A stretch of 54,579 nt of DNA from Shinella curvata. GTDB taxonomy: Bacteria > Pseudomonadota > Alphaproteobacteria > Rhizobiales > Rhizobiaceae. Under the pieces are notes generated by a model, which did no database searches, was not told the DNA's origin, and saw nothing but the letters and a program-made list of their open reading frames with translations. The DNA is taken from the NCBI RefSeq assembly GCF_022899935.1, contig NZ_JALJCJ010000003.1, positions 299,045 through 353,623 of the forward strand, given 5' to 3'. Below, piece after piece: positions 26,406 through 36,009 of the stretch (the first letter of the stretch is position 1; every line of letters begins with the position of its first letter). A program made the translations under genes and the position numbers.

Positions 26406-27368
26406 ATGGCCCTGCCCGCGATTCTCAAGGACAAGCTGCGCCTGCCCATCGTCGGCGCCCCGCTCTTCATCATTTCCAATCCCGCGCTGACCCTCGCACA
26501 ATGCAAGGCCGGCGTCATCGGCGCCTTCCCGGCATTGAATGCGCGCCCGGAAGCTCAGCTCGACGAGTGGCTCGCGGAAATCACCGAGGGGCTCGCCGCT
26601 CACGATGCGAAACATCCGGACCGCCCGGCTGCGCCCTTCGCCGTCAACCAGATCGTCCACCGCTCCAACAAGCGGCTGGAACACGATCTGACGATGTGCG
26701 TGAAGTACAAGGTGCCGGTCGTCATTTCCTCGCTCGGCGCCGTGCCGGAGGTAAACGCCGCGATCCATTCCTATGGCGGCATCGTGCTGCACGACGTCAT
26801 CAACAACCGCCATGCCAACTCGGCCATCCGCAAGGGCGCCGATGGCCTCATTGCCGTTGCCGCCGGCGCGGGCGGCCATGCCGGCACGCTCTCGCCCTTC
26901 GCCCTGGTCCAGGAAATCCGCGAATGGTTCGACGGGCCCCTTCTCCTGTCGGGCGCCATCGCGAACGGCGGAGCGATCCTCGCGGCCCAGGCGATGGGCG
27001 CCGACATGGCCTATATCGGCTCCCCCTTCATCGCGACGGAGGAAGCACGGGCGACGGAGGCCTACAAGCAGATGATCGTCGACAGCGCCGCGGCCGACAT
27101 CGTCTATTCCAACTATTTCACCGGCATCCACGGCAACTACCTGAAGCCCTCCATCGCCGCCGCCGGCATGGACCCCGACCACCTGCCGGAAGCCGACCCG
27201 TCCAAGATGGACTTCGAAACAGCGACAAGCGGCGCGAAAGCCTGGAAGGACATCTGGGGCTGCGGCCAAGGCATCGGCGCGGTGAAAGCCATCGGCCCCG
27301 TCAAGGATCTCGTCGCGCGCCTCGACCGCGAATATCAGGCCGCCCGCGCCCGCATCTGCGCCGCCTGA
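26406..27368 (+). CDS. Nitronate monooxygenase / 2-nitropropane dioxygenase family
   Basis: FMN-dependent flavoenzyme oxidising alkyl nitronates, often serving to detoxify propionate-3-nitronate. The 320-residue TIM-barrel protein begins with LRLPIVGAPLFIISNPALT. It has the catalytic-loop histidine in AAGAGGHAGTLSP near residues 157-169 and the phosphate-binding LLLSGAIANGGAILAAQAMGADMAYIGSPF near 184-213. Length and motifs fit class I-like NMO. Its upstream operator is shared with a fatty acyl-CoA ligase gene, hinting at control with fatty-acid or branched-chain catabolism. Enoyl-ACP reductase II (FabK) shares the fold but is less likely. Confidence 0.85.
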   Translation: MALPAILKDKLRLPIVGAPLFIISNPALTLAQCKAGVIGAFPALNARPEAQLDEWLAEITEGLAAHDAKHPDRPAAPFAVNQIVHRSNKRLEHDLTMCVKYKVPVVISSLGAVPEVNAAIHSYGGIVLHDVINNRHANSAIRKGADGLIAVAAGAGGHAGTLSPFALVQEIREWFDGPLLLSGAIANGGAILAAQAMGADMAYIGSPFIATEEARATEAYKQMIVDSAAADIVYSNYFTGIHGNYLKPSIAAAGMDPDHLPEADPSKMDFETATSGAKAWKDIWGCGQGIGAVKAIGPVKDLVARLDREYQAARARICAA

Positions 27369-27482
27369 TCGCGAACCGGACGGGAAAAATGCGGAAGTTG
27401 AAACTAGCCGCTTGAAATCTTTTCCCATTGCGGTTATCAGCGCATCCATTCCGGCCCCGACATGCTTCGGGACCGTTGATAG

Positions 27483-27558
27483 GCCGCTTTAGCTCAGTTG
27501 GTAGAGCACGTCATTCGTAATGACGGGGTCACGTGTTCGAGTCACGTAAGCGGCACCA
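27483..27558 (+). tRNA. tRNA-Thr (anticodon CGT)
   Basis: The acceptor arms GCCGCTT (27483-27489) and AAGCGGC (27548-27554) pair perfectly, followed by discriminator A and an encoded CCA. The D-arm AGCTCAGTTGGTAGAGC is standard. The anticodon stem flanks loop TTCGTAA, giving anticodon CGT (codon ACG, threonine). The T-loop segment TGTTCGAGTCA is normal. No integrase was seen at its 3' side. Confidence 0.95.
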
Positions 27559-28096
27559 TTTTCCCAAAGAACTGATTTCACCGTTTGGCCAGTGAACGGC
27601 ATTTTGCGCGCGCTCTCCCGGGGCAGCCTTTCTGCGCACACAGTCGGTGGCTTCAACAGGTCCCTGATCACGGCGGCTTGGCTATACGATAGCCCGGTCT
27701 TGGGTGCTTCTCATTGTCCATTTTATTCCCTGCTGCCGATGTCAAAAATGGACGGTGAAAATCGCGGCCGGCTCCTCTAAAAATGCAGGAATATCTCGGC
27801 CAGCACGCACTTTGAGAAGGCGCTGCGGGTGGGATGTGTTGCGTTGACCGAAAGGGCTTGAGCACCGGCAGAAAAGTACGTTCGGCTTTGGCAAGCGACC
27901 GCTATCCGGTTCACCTTGCTCGATCCAGATATAAAGGCTGACCACTGCGCCGTTCGACATTACCGCGCGACTGCGTTCAAACCAGGGTGAACTCGGACGC
28001 GTCAAGGGTTCCCGCAGACCAACCGCATGAAAGAAAACCCGCATTTCCGGTGGACATTACATCCACTCCGCTTCGCTCGTTATGGAGGATATCGTC
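27559..28096. other. Intergenic stretch after tRNA-Thr with no recognised gene
   Basis: About 540 bases of lower and mixed composition. The longest frame (minus, 27742-28044, 100 residues) is unrecognised, though its last residues (IFTVHF, stop) resemble the tail of histidine kinases. Position at a tRNA 3' end makes an old insertion remnant possible. No attachment repeat was found. Confidence 0.4.
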
Positions 28097-28585
28097 ATGA
28101 AGCATGCCGCCTTTGTTGCCGCCCTTTTGTTCGCCGGCGCCACGCACGCCGCCGAATTCAAATTTCCGGCCGCAGCACCCGTTGCCGCGATCACCATTCC
28201 CGACGGGTGGAAGACCACGGAAACCGAAACCGGCATCGAGGTTCAATCCGATGACGATGCCGTGTATTTCTCCATCGACGCCCAGGACGGCAAGGATACC
28301 AGCGAGACCGTGGCGGAGGCTGTCGAATATCTCGCAAGCCAGAACATCACCGTCGACGATTCGACCAAGAAGGAAGAGGAAGGCACGCTCAACGGCATGC
28401 AGGCCTACAATGTCTATTGGTCGGGCAAGGATAACGACGGTCCCGTGACGATCGGCCTGACGGCACTGGTCGCAGGTGCCGACAAGACCCTGGTCATCAC
28501 CTATTGGGGCGGCACCGAAGAGCAGAAGGCACACGGTGAAGCGATCGGCGGGATTTTCAACTCCCTGAAGCCGATTGCCCAGTAA
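28097..28585 (+). CDS. Small secreted hypothetical protein
   Basis: A 162-residue protein with a typical signal peptide (MKHAAFVAALLFAGATHA, cut near residue 18). The mature domain of about 140 residues has alternating beta-like segments (ITIPDGWKTTETETGIEVQS, AVYFSIDAQDG, LNGMQAYNVYW, LVITYWGG), is acidic and has no cysteines. GGAGG lies 8 bases before the ATG at 28097, so that start is preferred over one five codons upstream. Similar periplasmic proteins occur in rhizobia as conserved hypotheticals. Function unknown. Confidence 0.78.
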   Translation: MKHAAFVAALLFAGATHAAEFKFPAAAPVAAITIPDGWKTTETETGIEVQSDDDAVYFSIDAQDGKDTSETVAEAVEYLASQNITVDDSTKKEEEGTLNGMQAYNVYWSGKDNDGPVTIGLTALVAGADKTLVITYWGGTEEQKAHGEAIGGIFNSLKPIAQ

Positions 28586-29387
28586 ATGAGCCCGCAGCCG
28601 GCCTGAAAAGCCCGGTATGCGCCTCTTTTTCGCGAAAATCGGCTCCATCCGCACCGTGACACGGCTTGCGGAAGACCAACGCCTGCAAGAGCCGGCGCCG
28701 TCTACGATGGCGTCCGGCTCGTGGCGAACATGCCTTGACGGGAGATCCACAGATCCCGGCCAAGGCTCCCACAGCGGATGGCTTGGATAGAACAGACCTT
28801 TCCGCTCCCCGAATATCAGGGGAAGCGTCCGGCTTGGGGCTGCAAAAGTGTCCTGACTGCTGTTTAAGCTGGACGACATCAGCCTTGTCTGTCAGAAGCG
28901 GCGTGGACGCGACTGCCGATAACTTTAGATCGGGGTCGGGCGACCGATTGACGTCACGTTGCTGCCGCGAGATCACGCTGGCCGTCCCGATCCATTCCTC
29001 TCGCGCCCTCGGTGACCTTGCGACACCGGCCACCTCTCTGCGGCGGTGCCGGAAAAACCCGTTCTGGCGTCTGACACCGCCCACTTTGACCAGAGGGTTC
29101 TTTTGGCACTCCAGCCGAAACCGGTCGATGCATTCGGGATTTTTACCGCGGGACATCGTCCCTGCGAAAATTCCCGCTCTCAATCTTGCCACGCTGACCG
29201 TCGCGCCGAGCGCATCCATAGCGGCGTGCGAAACGATATCGCCGCGATCCACGATCGGTACATGGCAGGATCACAGTCAGCGGAAAATCCTGGAGCCCGC
29301 AGCGGCACGAGCGCAGCCCGCCGGGTGGCCACCGCGACGCCCGGACCGCGATGGGGCCCGCCTAACGGGCCCCGCAATCACGGCGTC
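28586..29387. other. About 800 bases without a supportable gene
   Basis: Frames of up to 230-273 residues exist on both strands, but their products are Arg/Pro/Ser/Ala-rich, unlike known proteins, and overlap one another. None has a convincing ribosome binding site. The segment may be gene debris. The right end holds the GC hairpin at 29353-29373. Confidence 0.45.
29353..29373. terminator. GC-rich hairpin after the DUF4189-like gene
   Basis: A perfect 8-bp stem GGGGCCCG / CGGGCCCC with a 5-base loop lies 14 bases beyond the stop of the minus-strand gene at 29388. There is no T-tract on the minus strand, so it may stabilise rather than terminate. Confidence 0.45.
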
Positions 29388-29624
29388 TCAATCGTTTTCG
29401 TCGCATTCCGTGATTTCGCACACGGATTCTTCGGTCGTGCGATTGGCGCATTCCGTCAGCGCTTTTTCGCGCGCATCGGCCTCGTAGTCGTAATTGTAGC
29501 TGTAGCCGTAGCTGCCCTCTTCCGAAACGGCGATGCAGCCCCAGGCGAGCGCCGAGCTATGGGACGCTGCGAAAGCAGTCGTGAGGACGAGCGCGGCAAG
29601 CGCTGTCCGTCTGATGGATGTCAT
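29388..29624 (-). CDS. Small secreted protein, DUF4189-like
   Basis: A 78-residue protein with a signal peptide (TALAALVLTTAFAASHSSALA, cut near residue 27). The mature domain of about 50 residues has the look of DUF4189: WGCIAVSEEGSYGYSYNYD, then EADAREKALTECA and a final CEITEC. The four cysteines suggest two disulfides in the periplasm or outside the cell. It is shorter than most DUF4189 proteins. Neighbours give no hint of function. Confidence 0.72.
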   Translation of the reverse strand: MTSIRRTALAALVLTTAFAASHSSALAWGCIAVSEEGSYGYSYNYDYEADAREKALTECANRTTEESVCEITECDEND

Positions 29625-29732
29625 GGTGTAATCCCCTCAAGTCGCGCGGCATGCGCGTCGGGTTACTATGCTCCGGTCCATCGCCTTTGCAAGCAAGCCC
29701 AGCGGCCAATTCAGCGACATTCGCGTTCCGGC

Positions 29733-30929
29733 TCAGCCGACATTCCGCTCCGGATCGGACCGGGCGGGCGGCTCCGCATGGGGGTCGAGAATGATCGGCG
29801 ACGGGGGATCGGTCGCCTCTACTTCGCGGATCCACTCGCGCCAGATGGCGACGAGCAGGGCCATGAGGACGGGGCCGATGAAAAGGCCGAGGAAACCCAT
29901 GGTCTTCACACCGCCGATGAGGCCGAAGAAGGTGGGGAGGAACGGCAGCTTGATCGGGCCGCCGACGAGGCGGGGACGCAGCGTCTTGTCGACGATGAAC
30001 AGTTCCACGGAGCCCCAGACGAAGAGGGCGAGGCCTGCGACGGGCGAACCGCTGGAGACCAGATAGACCGATACCAGCGTGAAGGAGAGCGGCGCGCCGC
30101 CGGGGAAAAGCGCCATGATGCCGGTGATGACGCCGAGCGTGACGGCCGACGGCACGCCGGCGATCCAGTAGGCGACGCCGAGCACGATGCCCTCGCCGAT
30201 GGCGATCAGCGTCATGCCGGTCACGGTGGAGCTGATGGTGGCCGGCACGATGCGGGAAATGCGCTCCCAGCGCATCGGCAGGATACGCTCGCCGAGGCGA
30301 TCCACCTGGCCGGCGAAGGACTGGCCGTCGCGATAGATGAAGAACAGGGCGATCAGCATGAAGAGCGCGGCGAGCAGCAAGCTGAAGGCCTTGCCGCCGG
30401 CCGCCAGCGCCACGCGGTAGATGTTGCCGATATTGGCGCCGCTGACGACCTGCGTCAGCTCGCCGATGGCGCCGGGATGATCGAGGAACCGTGTCCACTG
30501 CATGTCCAGCCAGCCGCCGACGACCGGCAGCACGCGAATCCATTCCGGGGTCGGCGCGCCGGTGCGGTTCATCTCCACGCCCCAGCCGACCCAATCGCGC
30601 ACCTCGTGCAGCGCATAGGTGGAGGCAATGACGATCGGGCCGATGATGAAGGCGAGAATAAGCAGGATGGCGATGGAGGCGGCCAGCGTGCGGTTGCCGT
30701 TCACCTGCGCCAGCAGGCGCGAATAGAGCGGCCAGCTGGCGAAGGCGATGACGAGGGCGGCCAGCACCGGAACCAAGAAACCATGGAAGAAGTAGATGCC
30801 GGCGAAAACGACGAGCACGAGCAGCCAGCGCGCCGCCGAGATCGGCGAGATGAGCGCAGCCCCACTCGGGCGCGCCGCGCCGAGAAACCTGGGCTCACTT
30901 CTGCGATGTTCCTGATGCAGCAAACTCAT
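29733..30929 (-). CDS. AI-2E family permease
   Basis: A 398-residue polytopic membrane protein of the AI-2E/PerM (UPF0118) family. Members export small molecules or exchange ions; only some act on autoinducer-2. Paired N-terminal helices (about 36-52 and 54-68) and one at about 84-108 are followed by a soluble segment. The conserved C-terminal helices contain LALFFIYRDGQSF-like sequence, GVITGIMALFPGGAPLSF and ELFIVDKTLRPRLVGGPIKLPFLPTFFGLIGG. The ATG at 30929 follows GGAG; a GTG three codons earlier is the alternative. It diverges from the acyl-CoA ligase gene. Confidence 0.85.
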   Translation of the reverse strand: MSLLHQEHRRSEPRFLGAARPSGAALISPISAARWLLVLVVFAGIYFFHGFLVPVLAALVIAFASWPLYSRLLAQVNGNRTLAASIAILLILAFIIGPIVIASTYALHEVRDWVGWGVEMNRTGAPTPEWIRVLPVVGGWLDMQWTRFLDHPGAIGELTQVVSGANIGNIYRVALAAGGKAFSLLLAALFMLIALFFIYRDGQSFAGQVDRLGERILPMRWERISRIVPATISSTVTGMTLIAIGEGIVLGVAYWIAGVPSAVTLGVITGIMALFPGGAPLSFTLVSVYLVSSGSPVAGLALFVWGSVELFIVDKTLRPRLVGGPIKLPFLPTFFGLIGGVKTMGFLGLFIGPVLMALLVAIWREWIREVEATDPPSPIILDPHAEPPARSDPERNVG

Positions 30930-31088
30930 GCACTCCACTGTCTCCGGCGTTCGGCCGGGATCCCCTAGATAAGGTGTACCCGATGAATGTTAAACATATA
31001 CGCGCTTTTTTACCGGAAGGCGCGGTGAGACGCCGCAGTGCGGCACTTCACGATCACGAAAACGCGAACGGGCGACGGCATGCGCTTG

Positions 31089-31104
31089 TTGACGTTTACG
31101 TCAA
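31089..31104. promoter_or_regulatory. Palindromic operator TTGACGTTTACGTCAA before the acyl-CoA ligase gene
   Basis: A 16-base near-perfect palindrome: TTGACGT and ACGTCAA around TT. It lies 125 bases before the ligase start. The half-sites are identical to those in the palindrome at 26361-26386. This form resembles LiuR/FadR-type operators controlling acyl-CoA catabolism. Confidence 0.65.
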
Positions 31105-31228
31105 TGTAAGATAGCGATAGCCCTTGATGGCGCCCGCTAAAAGCATCATCTTGTCCGTATCGCGTGGTTGGAGGACCATTCGGTGCCGGCGGGACGGACG
31201 ATGCCCGCGCCCAAGGAGGAGAGCACGC

Positions 31229-32929
31229 ATGACGGCCACCATTGAGGCCCCTTCCACCGAGCCGACCGGCCGCTTCTGGCTTGCCAACTACCCCGACGGC
31301 ATGGCCGGCGACATCGCGCCATTGGCGCATCCCTCCATCGGCGCGCTGGTTGAAAGCTGCTGTGCGCAATATGCCGACCGCCCCGCCTTCACCAGCATGG
31401 GCAAGACGCTGAGTTTCCGAGATTTCGAGGCCGCCTCGAAGAGGATCGCCGTCTGGCTTCAAGCCAAAGGGCTCGAAAAGGGCGACCGCGTCGCCGTGAT
31501 GATGCCGAACATCCTGCAGAACCCGGTCATCATCTTCGGCATCCTGCGCGCCGGTCTCGTCGTGGTGAATGTCAATCCGCTCTATACGCCGCGCGAACTG
31601 GAGCATCAGCTGAAGGATGCCGGCGCCAAGGCGCTGTTCGTGCTGGAAAATTTCGCAAGCACGGTGGCGCAGGTCGTTTCGCGTACCTCCGTGAAACACG
31701 TCGTCGTCACCACGATGGGCGACATGCTCGGCCTCAAGGGGTTGATCGTCAATCTCGTCGTGCGCAAGGTGAAGAAGCTCGTGCCGGCCTGGTCACTGCC
31801 GGGACATATTCCGTTCAAGCAGGTGATGGCCGAGGGCGCGCACGGCGCACTGAAGCCGGTCACTGTTGCCCCCGGCGACACCGCCTTCCTGCAATATACC
31901 GGCGGGACGACGGGCGTTTCCAAGGGCGCGACGCTGACGCATGCCAACCTCTTGTCCAACATGGAGCAGATCAAACTGTGGATCGAGCCGATCTTCCATG
32001 TGAAGCAACGGCCGGACCAGCTCGTCTTCATCTGTGCGCTGCCGCTCTACCATATCTTCGCCTTGACGGTGAACGGGCTGATGGGCATCGCGCTTGGCGG
32101 CCACAATATGCTGATCGCCAACCCGCGCGACATTCCCGCCTTCGTCAAGGAACTGGGCAAATATCGCGTCCATATCTTCCCCGGCCTCAACACGCTGTTC
32201 AACGCGCTGATGAACAATCCGGATTTTGCCAAGCTCGATCTGTCCGGCCTGCTTTTAACGCTCGGCGGCGGCATGGCAGTGCAGCGACCGGTTGCCGAAC
32301 GCTGGCAGAAGACGACGGGTTGCGCCATCATCGAAGGCTACGGCCTCTCGGAAACCTCGCCGGTCGCAACCGCCAACCGGTTCGACCGGGCGGAATTCAC
32401 CGGCACGATCGGCCTGCCGCTGCCTTCAACCGAGATCGCGATCCGCGACGACGACGGCAACACGCTTGCCTTGGGTGGTGTCGGCGAGATCTGCATCCGC
32501 GGGCCGCAGGTCATGGCCGGCTACTGGCAGCGGCCGGACGAGACGGCCAAGGTAATGACGCCGGACGGCTTCTTCCGCTCCGGCGATATCGGCTTCATGA
32601 CGCCTGACGGTTTCACCAAGATCGTCGACCGCAAGAAGGACATGATCCTCGTCTCCGGCTTCAACGTCTTCCCGAACGAGGTGGAAGAGGTGGCGATGTC
32701 GCTTGCGGGCGTCCTCGAATGCGCGGCGATCGGCGTGCCGGACGAGCATTCCGGCGAAGCGGTGAAGCTGTTCGTGGTGAAGAAGGATGAGGGTCTGACG
32801 GAGGCTGACGTGAAGGCGCATTGCGCGGCGAACCTCACCAATTACAAGCGCCCGCGCTTCATCGAGTTCCGCACCGAACTACCGAAATCCAATGTCGGCA
32901 AGATATTGCGCAAGGATCTCCGGGGCTGA
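31229..32929 (+). CDS. fadD: Long-chain fatty acyl-CoA ligase
   Basis: AMP-forming ligase activating fatty acids to acyl-CoA for beta-oxidation. The 566-residue protein has the ATP/AMP signature YTGGTTGVSKGA near residues 220-231 and GYGLSETSP near 370-378. The hinge region SGDIGFMTPDGFTKIVDRKKDMI lies near 451-473, and the C-terminal catalytic lysine is in KSNVGKILRKDL. The ATG at 31229 follows AAGGAGG at 31213-31219, so the 35-codon upstream extension is rejected. Its operator is shared in type with the nitronate monooxygenase gene. Confidence 0.9.
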   Translation: MTATIEAPSTEPTGRFWLANYPDGMAGDIAPLAHPSIGALVESCCAQYADRPAFTSMGKTLSFRDFEAASKRIAVWLQAKGLEKGDRVAVMMPNILQNPVIIFGILRAGLVVVNVNPLYTPRELEHQLKDAGAKALFVLENFASTVAQVVSRTSVKHVVVTTMGDMLGLKGLIVNLVVRKVKKLVPAWSLPGHIPFKQVMAEGAHGALKPVTVAPGDTAFLQYTGGTTGVSKGATLTHANLLSNMEQIKLWIEPIFHVKQRPDQLVFICALPLYHIFALTVNGLMGIALGGHNMLIANPRDIPAFVKELGKYRVHIFPGLNTLFNALMNNPDFAKLDLSGLLLTLGGGMAVQRPVAERWQKTTGCAIIEGYGLSETSPVATANRFDRAEFTGTIGLPLPSTEIAIRDDDGNTLALGGVGEICIRGPQVMAGYWQRPDETAKVMTPDGFFRSGDIGFMTPDGFTKIVDRKKDMILVSGFNVFPNEVEEVAMSLAGVLECAAIGVPDEHSGEAVKLFVVKKDEGLTEADVKAHCAANLTNYKRPRFIEFRTELPKSNVGKILRKDLRG

Positions 32930-32953
32930 GCGCAGCCCCGGCACACCCGCCTC

Positions 32954-32965
32954 TAAATCGATTTA
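32954..32965. promoter_or_regulatory. Palindrome TAAATCGATTTA before pgi
   Basis: A perfect 12-base CG-centred palindrome lies 90 bases before the pgi start. Eleven of its 12 bases recur at 36961-36972 before the PfkB kinase gene. The shape (AT-rich arms, CG centre) fits LacI-family operators. Confidence 0.55.
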
Positions 32966-33055
32966 ATTTTTTCGCACCAGGCGCGTTTTCGGTCTTGATT
33001 TGACGGTGCCAAAGCGACTAGCTAGCGGCATCGTCCAAAGCAAGGGAAGACGCCG

Positions 33056-34681
33056 ATGAACGCGCTTGTCGAAAAGCTGAAATCCATCGTTCGCGACACC
33101 AACGCCACAGACATAAGGGCGGCCTTCGCAGCCGACCCCGACCGGTTCTCCCGCTACAGCACCACGCTCGGCGATTTCCTCTTCGACTATTCAAAATGCG
33201 CGGTAAACGACACCGTGCTCGACGCGCTGGAGACGCTCGCCAAGGAGGCCGGCGTCGAGAAGAAGCGCGACGCGATGTTCGCCGGCGAGATCATCAACAT
33301 CACCGAAGAGCGCGCCGTGCTACACACCGCATTGCGCAACCGCTCAAACACACCGGTCCTCGTCGACGGCAAGGACGTCATGCCTGACGTCAACGCCGTG
33401 CTCGACGCCATGGGCGCCTTCTCCGACGGCATCCGCTCCGGCGCGCTGAAGGGTGCGACGGGCAAGAAAATCACCGACGTCGTCAATATCGGCATCGGCG
33501 GTTCCGATCTAGGTCCGGTCATGGCGACACTGGCGCTCGCGCCCTATCATGACGGCCCGCGCCTGCACTTCGTCTCCAACATCGACGGCGCGCATATCGC
33601 CGATACGCTGAAGACGCTCGAGGCCGAAACCACCCTCTTCATCGTCGCCTCGAAGACCTTCACGACCATCGAGACGATGACCAATGCCGCAACGGCGCGC
33701 AAATTCATTTCGGACAAGCTGGGTGACGCCGCCGTCGGCAGCCATTTCTGCGCGGTCTCCACAGCACTCGACAAGGTCTCGGCCTTCGGCATCGGTGCGG
33801 AACGCGTCTTCGGCTTCTGGGATTGGGTCGGTGGGCGCTATTCGATCTGGTCTGCCATCGGCCTGCCGTTGATGATCGCCATCGGCAAGGAGAATTTTGG
33901 CGAATTCCTCGCCGGCGGCCATGCCATCGATACCCATTTCCGCGAGGCACCGATCCGCGAGAACATCCCGGTCCTGCTCGGCCTTATCGGCTTCTATCAT
34001 CGCAACGTATTGAACTACCCGTCGCGCGCCATCCTGCCCTATGACCAGCGCCTGTCGCGCTTCCCGGCCTATCTGCAGCAGCTCGACATGGAATCGAACG
34101 GCAAGTCCGTGACGATGGATTCCAAGCCCGTCGCCTGCAAGACCGGCCCGGTCGTCTGGGGCGAACCCGGCACCAACGGCCAGCACGCCTTCTACCAACT
34201 GATCCATCAGGGCACCTCGGTCATCCCGACGGAATTCATGATCGCCGCCAACGGCCACGAGAAAAATCTCCGCCACCAGCACCAACTGCTCATCGCCAAT
34301 TGCCTGGCGCAGTCGGAAGCCCTGATGAAGGGCCGCACGCTGGAAGAGGCCAAGGCCCAGCTCACCTCCAAGGGCATGGGCGAGGCGAAGGCCGACAAGA
34401 TCGCGCCGCACCGAGTCTTCGATGGCAACCGCCCGTCGATCACCATGGTGCATGACAGCCTGACGCCCTTCGCGCTCGGCCGGCTGATCGCGCTCTACGA
34501 ACACCGCGTCTTCGTCGAGGGCGCGCTGTTCAACATCAATTCCTTCGACCAGTGGGGCGTTGAGCTCGGCAAGGAGCTGGCAACGGGCCTGCTGCCAGTC
34601 GTCGAAGGCAAGGAAAGCGCCGCCGGCCACGACAGCTCGACGGCCGGCCTGGTTGCCGCGCTGCTGAAGGCTGCAAACTAA
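33056..34681 (+). CDS. pgi: Glucose-6-phosphate isomerase
   Basis: Interconverts glucose-6-phosphate and fructose-6-phosphate in the cytosol. The 541-residue protein has [13 protein letters not shown] near residues 146-158, the phosphate-site [13 protein letters not shown] near 203-215, [17 protein letters not shown] with its catalytic residues near 371-387, and [11 protein letters not shown] near 501-511. Length is normal for the bacterial PGI family. A CG-centred palindrome upstream is shared with the nearby sugar kinase gene, suggesting joint sugar-responsive control. Confidence 0.96.
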   Translation: MNALVEKLKSIVRDTNATDIRAAFAADPDRFSRYSTTLGDFLFDYSKCAVNDTVLDALETLAKEAGVEKKRDAMFAGEIINITEERAVLHTALRNRSNTPVLVDGKDVMPDVNAVLDAMGAFSDGIRSGALKGATGKKITDVVNIGIGGSDLGPVMATLALAPYHDGPRLHFVSNIDGAHIADTLKTLEAETTLFIVASKTFTTIETMTNAATARKFISDKLGDAAVGSHFCAVSTALDKVSAFGIGAERVFGFWDWVGGRYSIWSAIGLPLMIAIGKENFGEFLAGGHAIDTHFREAPIRENIPVLLGLIGFYHRNVLNYPSRAILPYDQRLSRFPAYLQQLDMESNGKSVTMDSKPVACKTGPVVWGEPGTNGQHAFYQLIHQGTSVIPTEFMIAANGHEKNLRHQHQLLIANCLAQSEALMKGRTLEEAKAQLTSKGMGEAKADKIAPHRVFDGNRPSITMVHDSLTPFALGRLIALYEHRVFVEGALFNINSFDQWGVELGKELATGLLPVVEGKESAAGHDSSTAGLVAALLKAAN

Positions 34682-35767
34682 TCAGCGCAGGCTGAGACGG
34701 CGTGCCGCGAAAGCACCGCGCGGCACGCGGGTCAGGTTGCCCAGAAATTCGAGAGCGCAGGCGCGCCAGCTATAGGTGGCCGCACGGCCAAGGGCGACCT
34801 CTTTCGGGATCTCGAGCGCAGCAAGGGCCGCCTCCCGCAGGTCTTCCGACAAGGCCCCGGCGTCCCCCAGCACGTCACGCGGCGCCGTCACCGGGAAAGC
34901 GGCGACCGGCACGCCGCTCGCCAAGGCTTCCAGCATGACATTGCCAAACGTATCCGTCCGGCTCGGGAAGACGAAGACGTCAGCCGAGGCGTAGATCGAT
35001 GCGAGATCCTCGCCGGTCTTGCGGCCGAGGAAATGCACATCCGGGTAGCGCTGGCGCAGCATGGCGAGATCGGGACCATCGCCGACGACCACCTTGCTGC
35101 CCGGCAGATCGAGCGCCAGGAAGGCCGGCAGGTTCTTTTCCACCGCCACGCGGCCGACATTGAGGAAGATCGGCCGCGGCAGGCCGAGATCGCGGCGCTT
35201 GGCCGGATCGAACTGCTTCGTATCGACCCCGCGCGACCAGCGCTTGATCCGGGTAAAACCGCGCGCCGCCATTTCGGCACCGAGCGATTTCGTCGCCACC
35301 ATCATGCCCTGGCCGGAATTGTGGAAGCGGCGCAGCCACCAGTAGCTCCAGCTTTCAGGAATGGGCAGGCGCGCGCTGATGAATTCCGGGAAACGCGTGT
35401 GATAGGCCGTCGTAAAGGGCAGCCGGCGCTGCAGGCAGGCGCGGCGCGCCGCCATGCCGAGCGGCCCTTCGGTGGCGATATGGATATAGTCGGGCGCAAT
35501 CGCCTCGATCTCGGCCATCACCTGGCGCTTGGAGGTCAGTGCGAGCCGGATTTCCGGATAGGACGGCAGCGGCACCGTCGCGAACTTTTCCGGCGTCAGG
35601 AAGATGACCTCGATCCCCTCCTCCGCCATGGAGCGGGCAAGCTCCTCCAGCGTGTGCACGACGCCGTTCAATTGCGGGCGCCAGGCATCCGTGACGACGA
35701 GAATGGTGGGCGCCTGCCCGTTAGGACGGGCCGGGGCGAGCGAATCTGGTGCGGTGTGATCGAGCAT
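34682..35767 (-). CDS. Glycosyltransferase family 4 (GT-B fold)
   Basis: A 361-residue retaining GT-B glycosyltransferase. The N-terminal acceptor domain shows VVTDAWRPQLNGVVHTLEEL near residues 25-44. The C-terminal nucleotide-sugar domain has FLNVGRVAVEKNLPAFL and the EX7E-type region VFPSRTDTFGNVMLEALASG. Related rhizobial enzymes include glycosyltransferases making glycosyl-diacylglycerols and mannosyltransferase-like proteins, so a membrane glycolipid product is possible but unproven. AAAGGGG precedes the ATG at 35767; the frame's earlier codon is a GTG. Its stop directly abuts the pgi stop, so the genes converge. Confidence 0.82.
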   Translation of the reverse strand: MLDHTAPDSLAPARPNGQAPTILVVTDAWRPQLNGVVHTLEELARSMAEEGIEVIFLTPEKFATVPLPSYPEIRLALTSKRQVMAEIEAIAPDYIHIATEGPLGMAARRACLQRRLPFTTAYHTRFPEFISARLPIPESWSYWWLRRFHNSGQGMMVATKSLGAEMAARGFTRIKRWSRGVDTKQFDPAKRRDLGLPRPIFLNVGRVAVEKNLPAFLALDLPGSKVVVGDGPDLAMLRQRYPDVHFLGRKTGEDLASIYASADVFVFPSRTDTFGNVMLEALASGVPVAAFPVTAPRDVLGDAGALSEDLREAALAALEIPKEVALGRAATYSWRACALEFLGNLTRVPRGAFAARRLSLR

Positions 35768-35883
35768 GGCCCCTTTGACCACGCGGCGATGACAGGCGAA
35801 TGAAGGGGAGCTCCACGAGAGTTAGAGAGAGATCCCTTCCCTCCTCTGCTTATGCCCTATTCGCCAATGTCCCTACCCTCAAC

Positions 35884-35968
35884 CGTCATCCTCGGCCTTG
35901 AGCCGAGGATCCATGCGGCAACCTCAGCGCTTGTGGCGTGGATCCTCGGCTCAAGGCCGAGGATGACG
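35884..35968. repeat. REP-like palindrome with 30-bp perfect arms
   Basis: Arms at 35884-35913 and 35939-35968 are exact reverse complements. Each arm contains its own smaller palindrome (CTCGGCCTTGAGCCGAG), and the 25-base loop is unrelated. The left arm recurs exactly at 43218-43247. This CGTCATCCTCGG...GAGGATCCA sequence type is a common dispersed intergenic element in alphaproteobacteria. Confidence 0.85.
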
Positions 35969-36009
35969 GAGGAGAGCAATGCGCTTTTTGCCTCCTGTGC
36001 TGACACTAC

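Noticed and set aside
27742-28044. Possible histidine-kinase C-terminal fragment ending IFTVHF
   Set aside because: Only about ten residues resemble the family and no ATP-binding boxes (N, G1, G2) precede them; kept as an unassigned stretch.
29046-30968. A 640-residue plus-strand frame opposite the AI-2E permease gene
   Set aside because: The minus-strand product has clear membrane helices and family motifs; the plus product is low-complexity.
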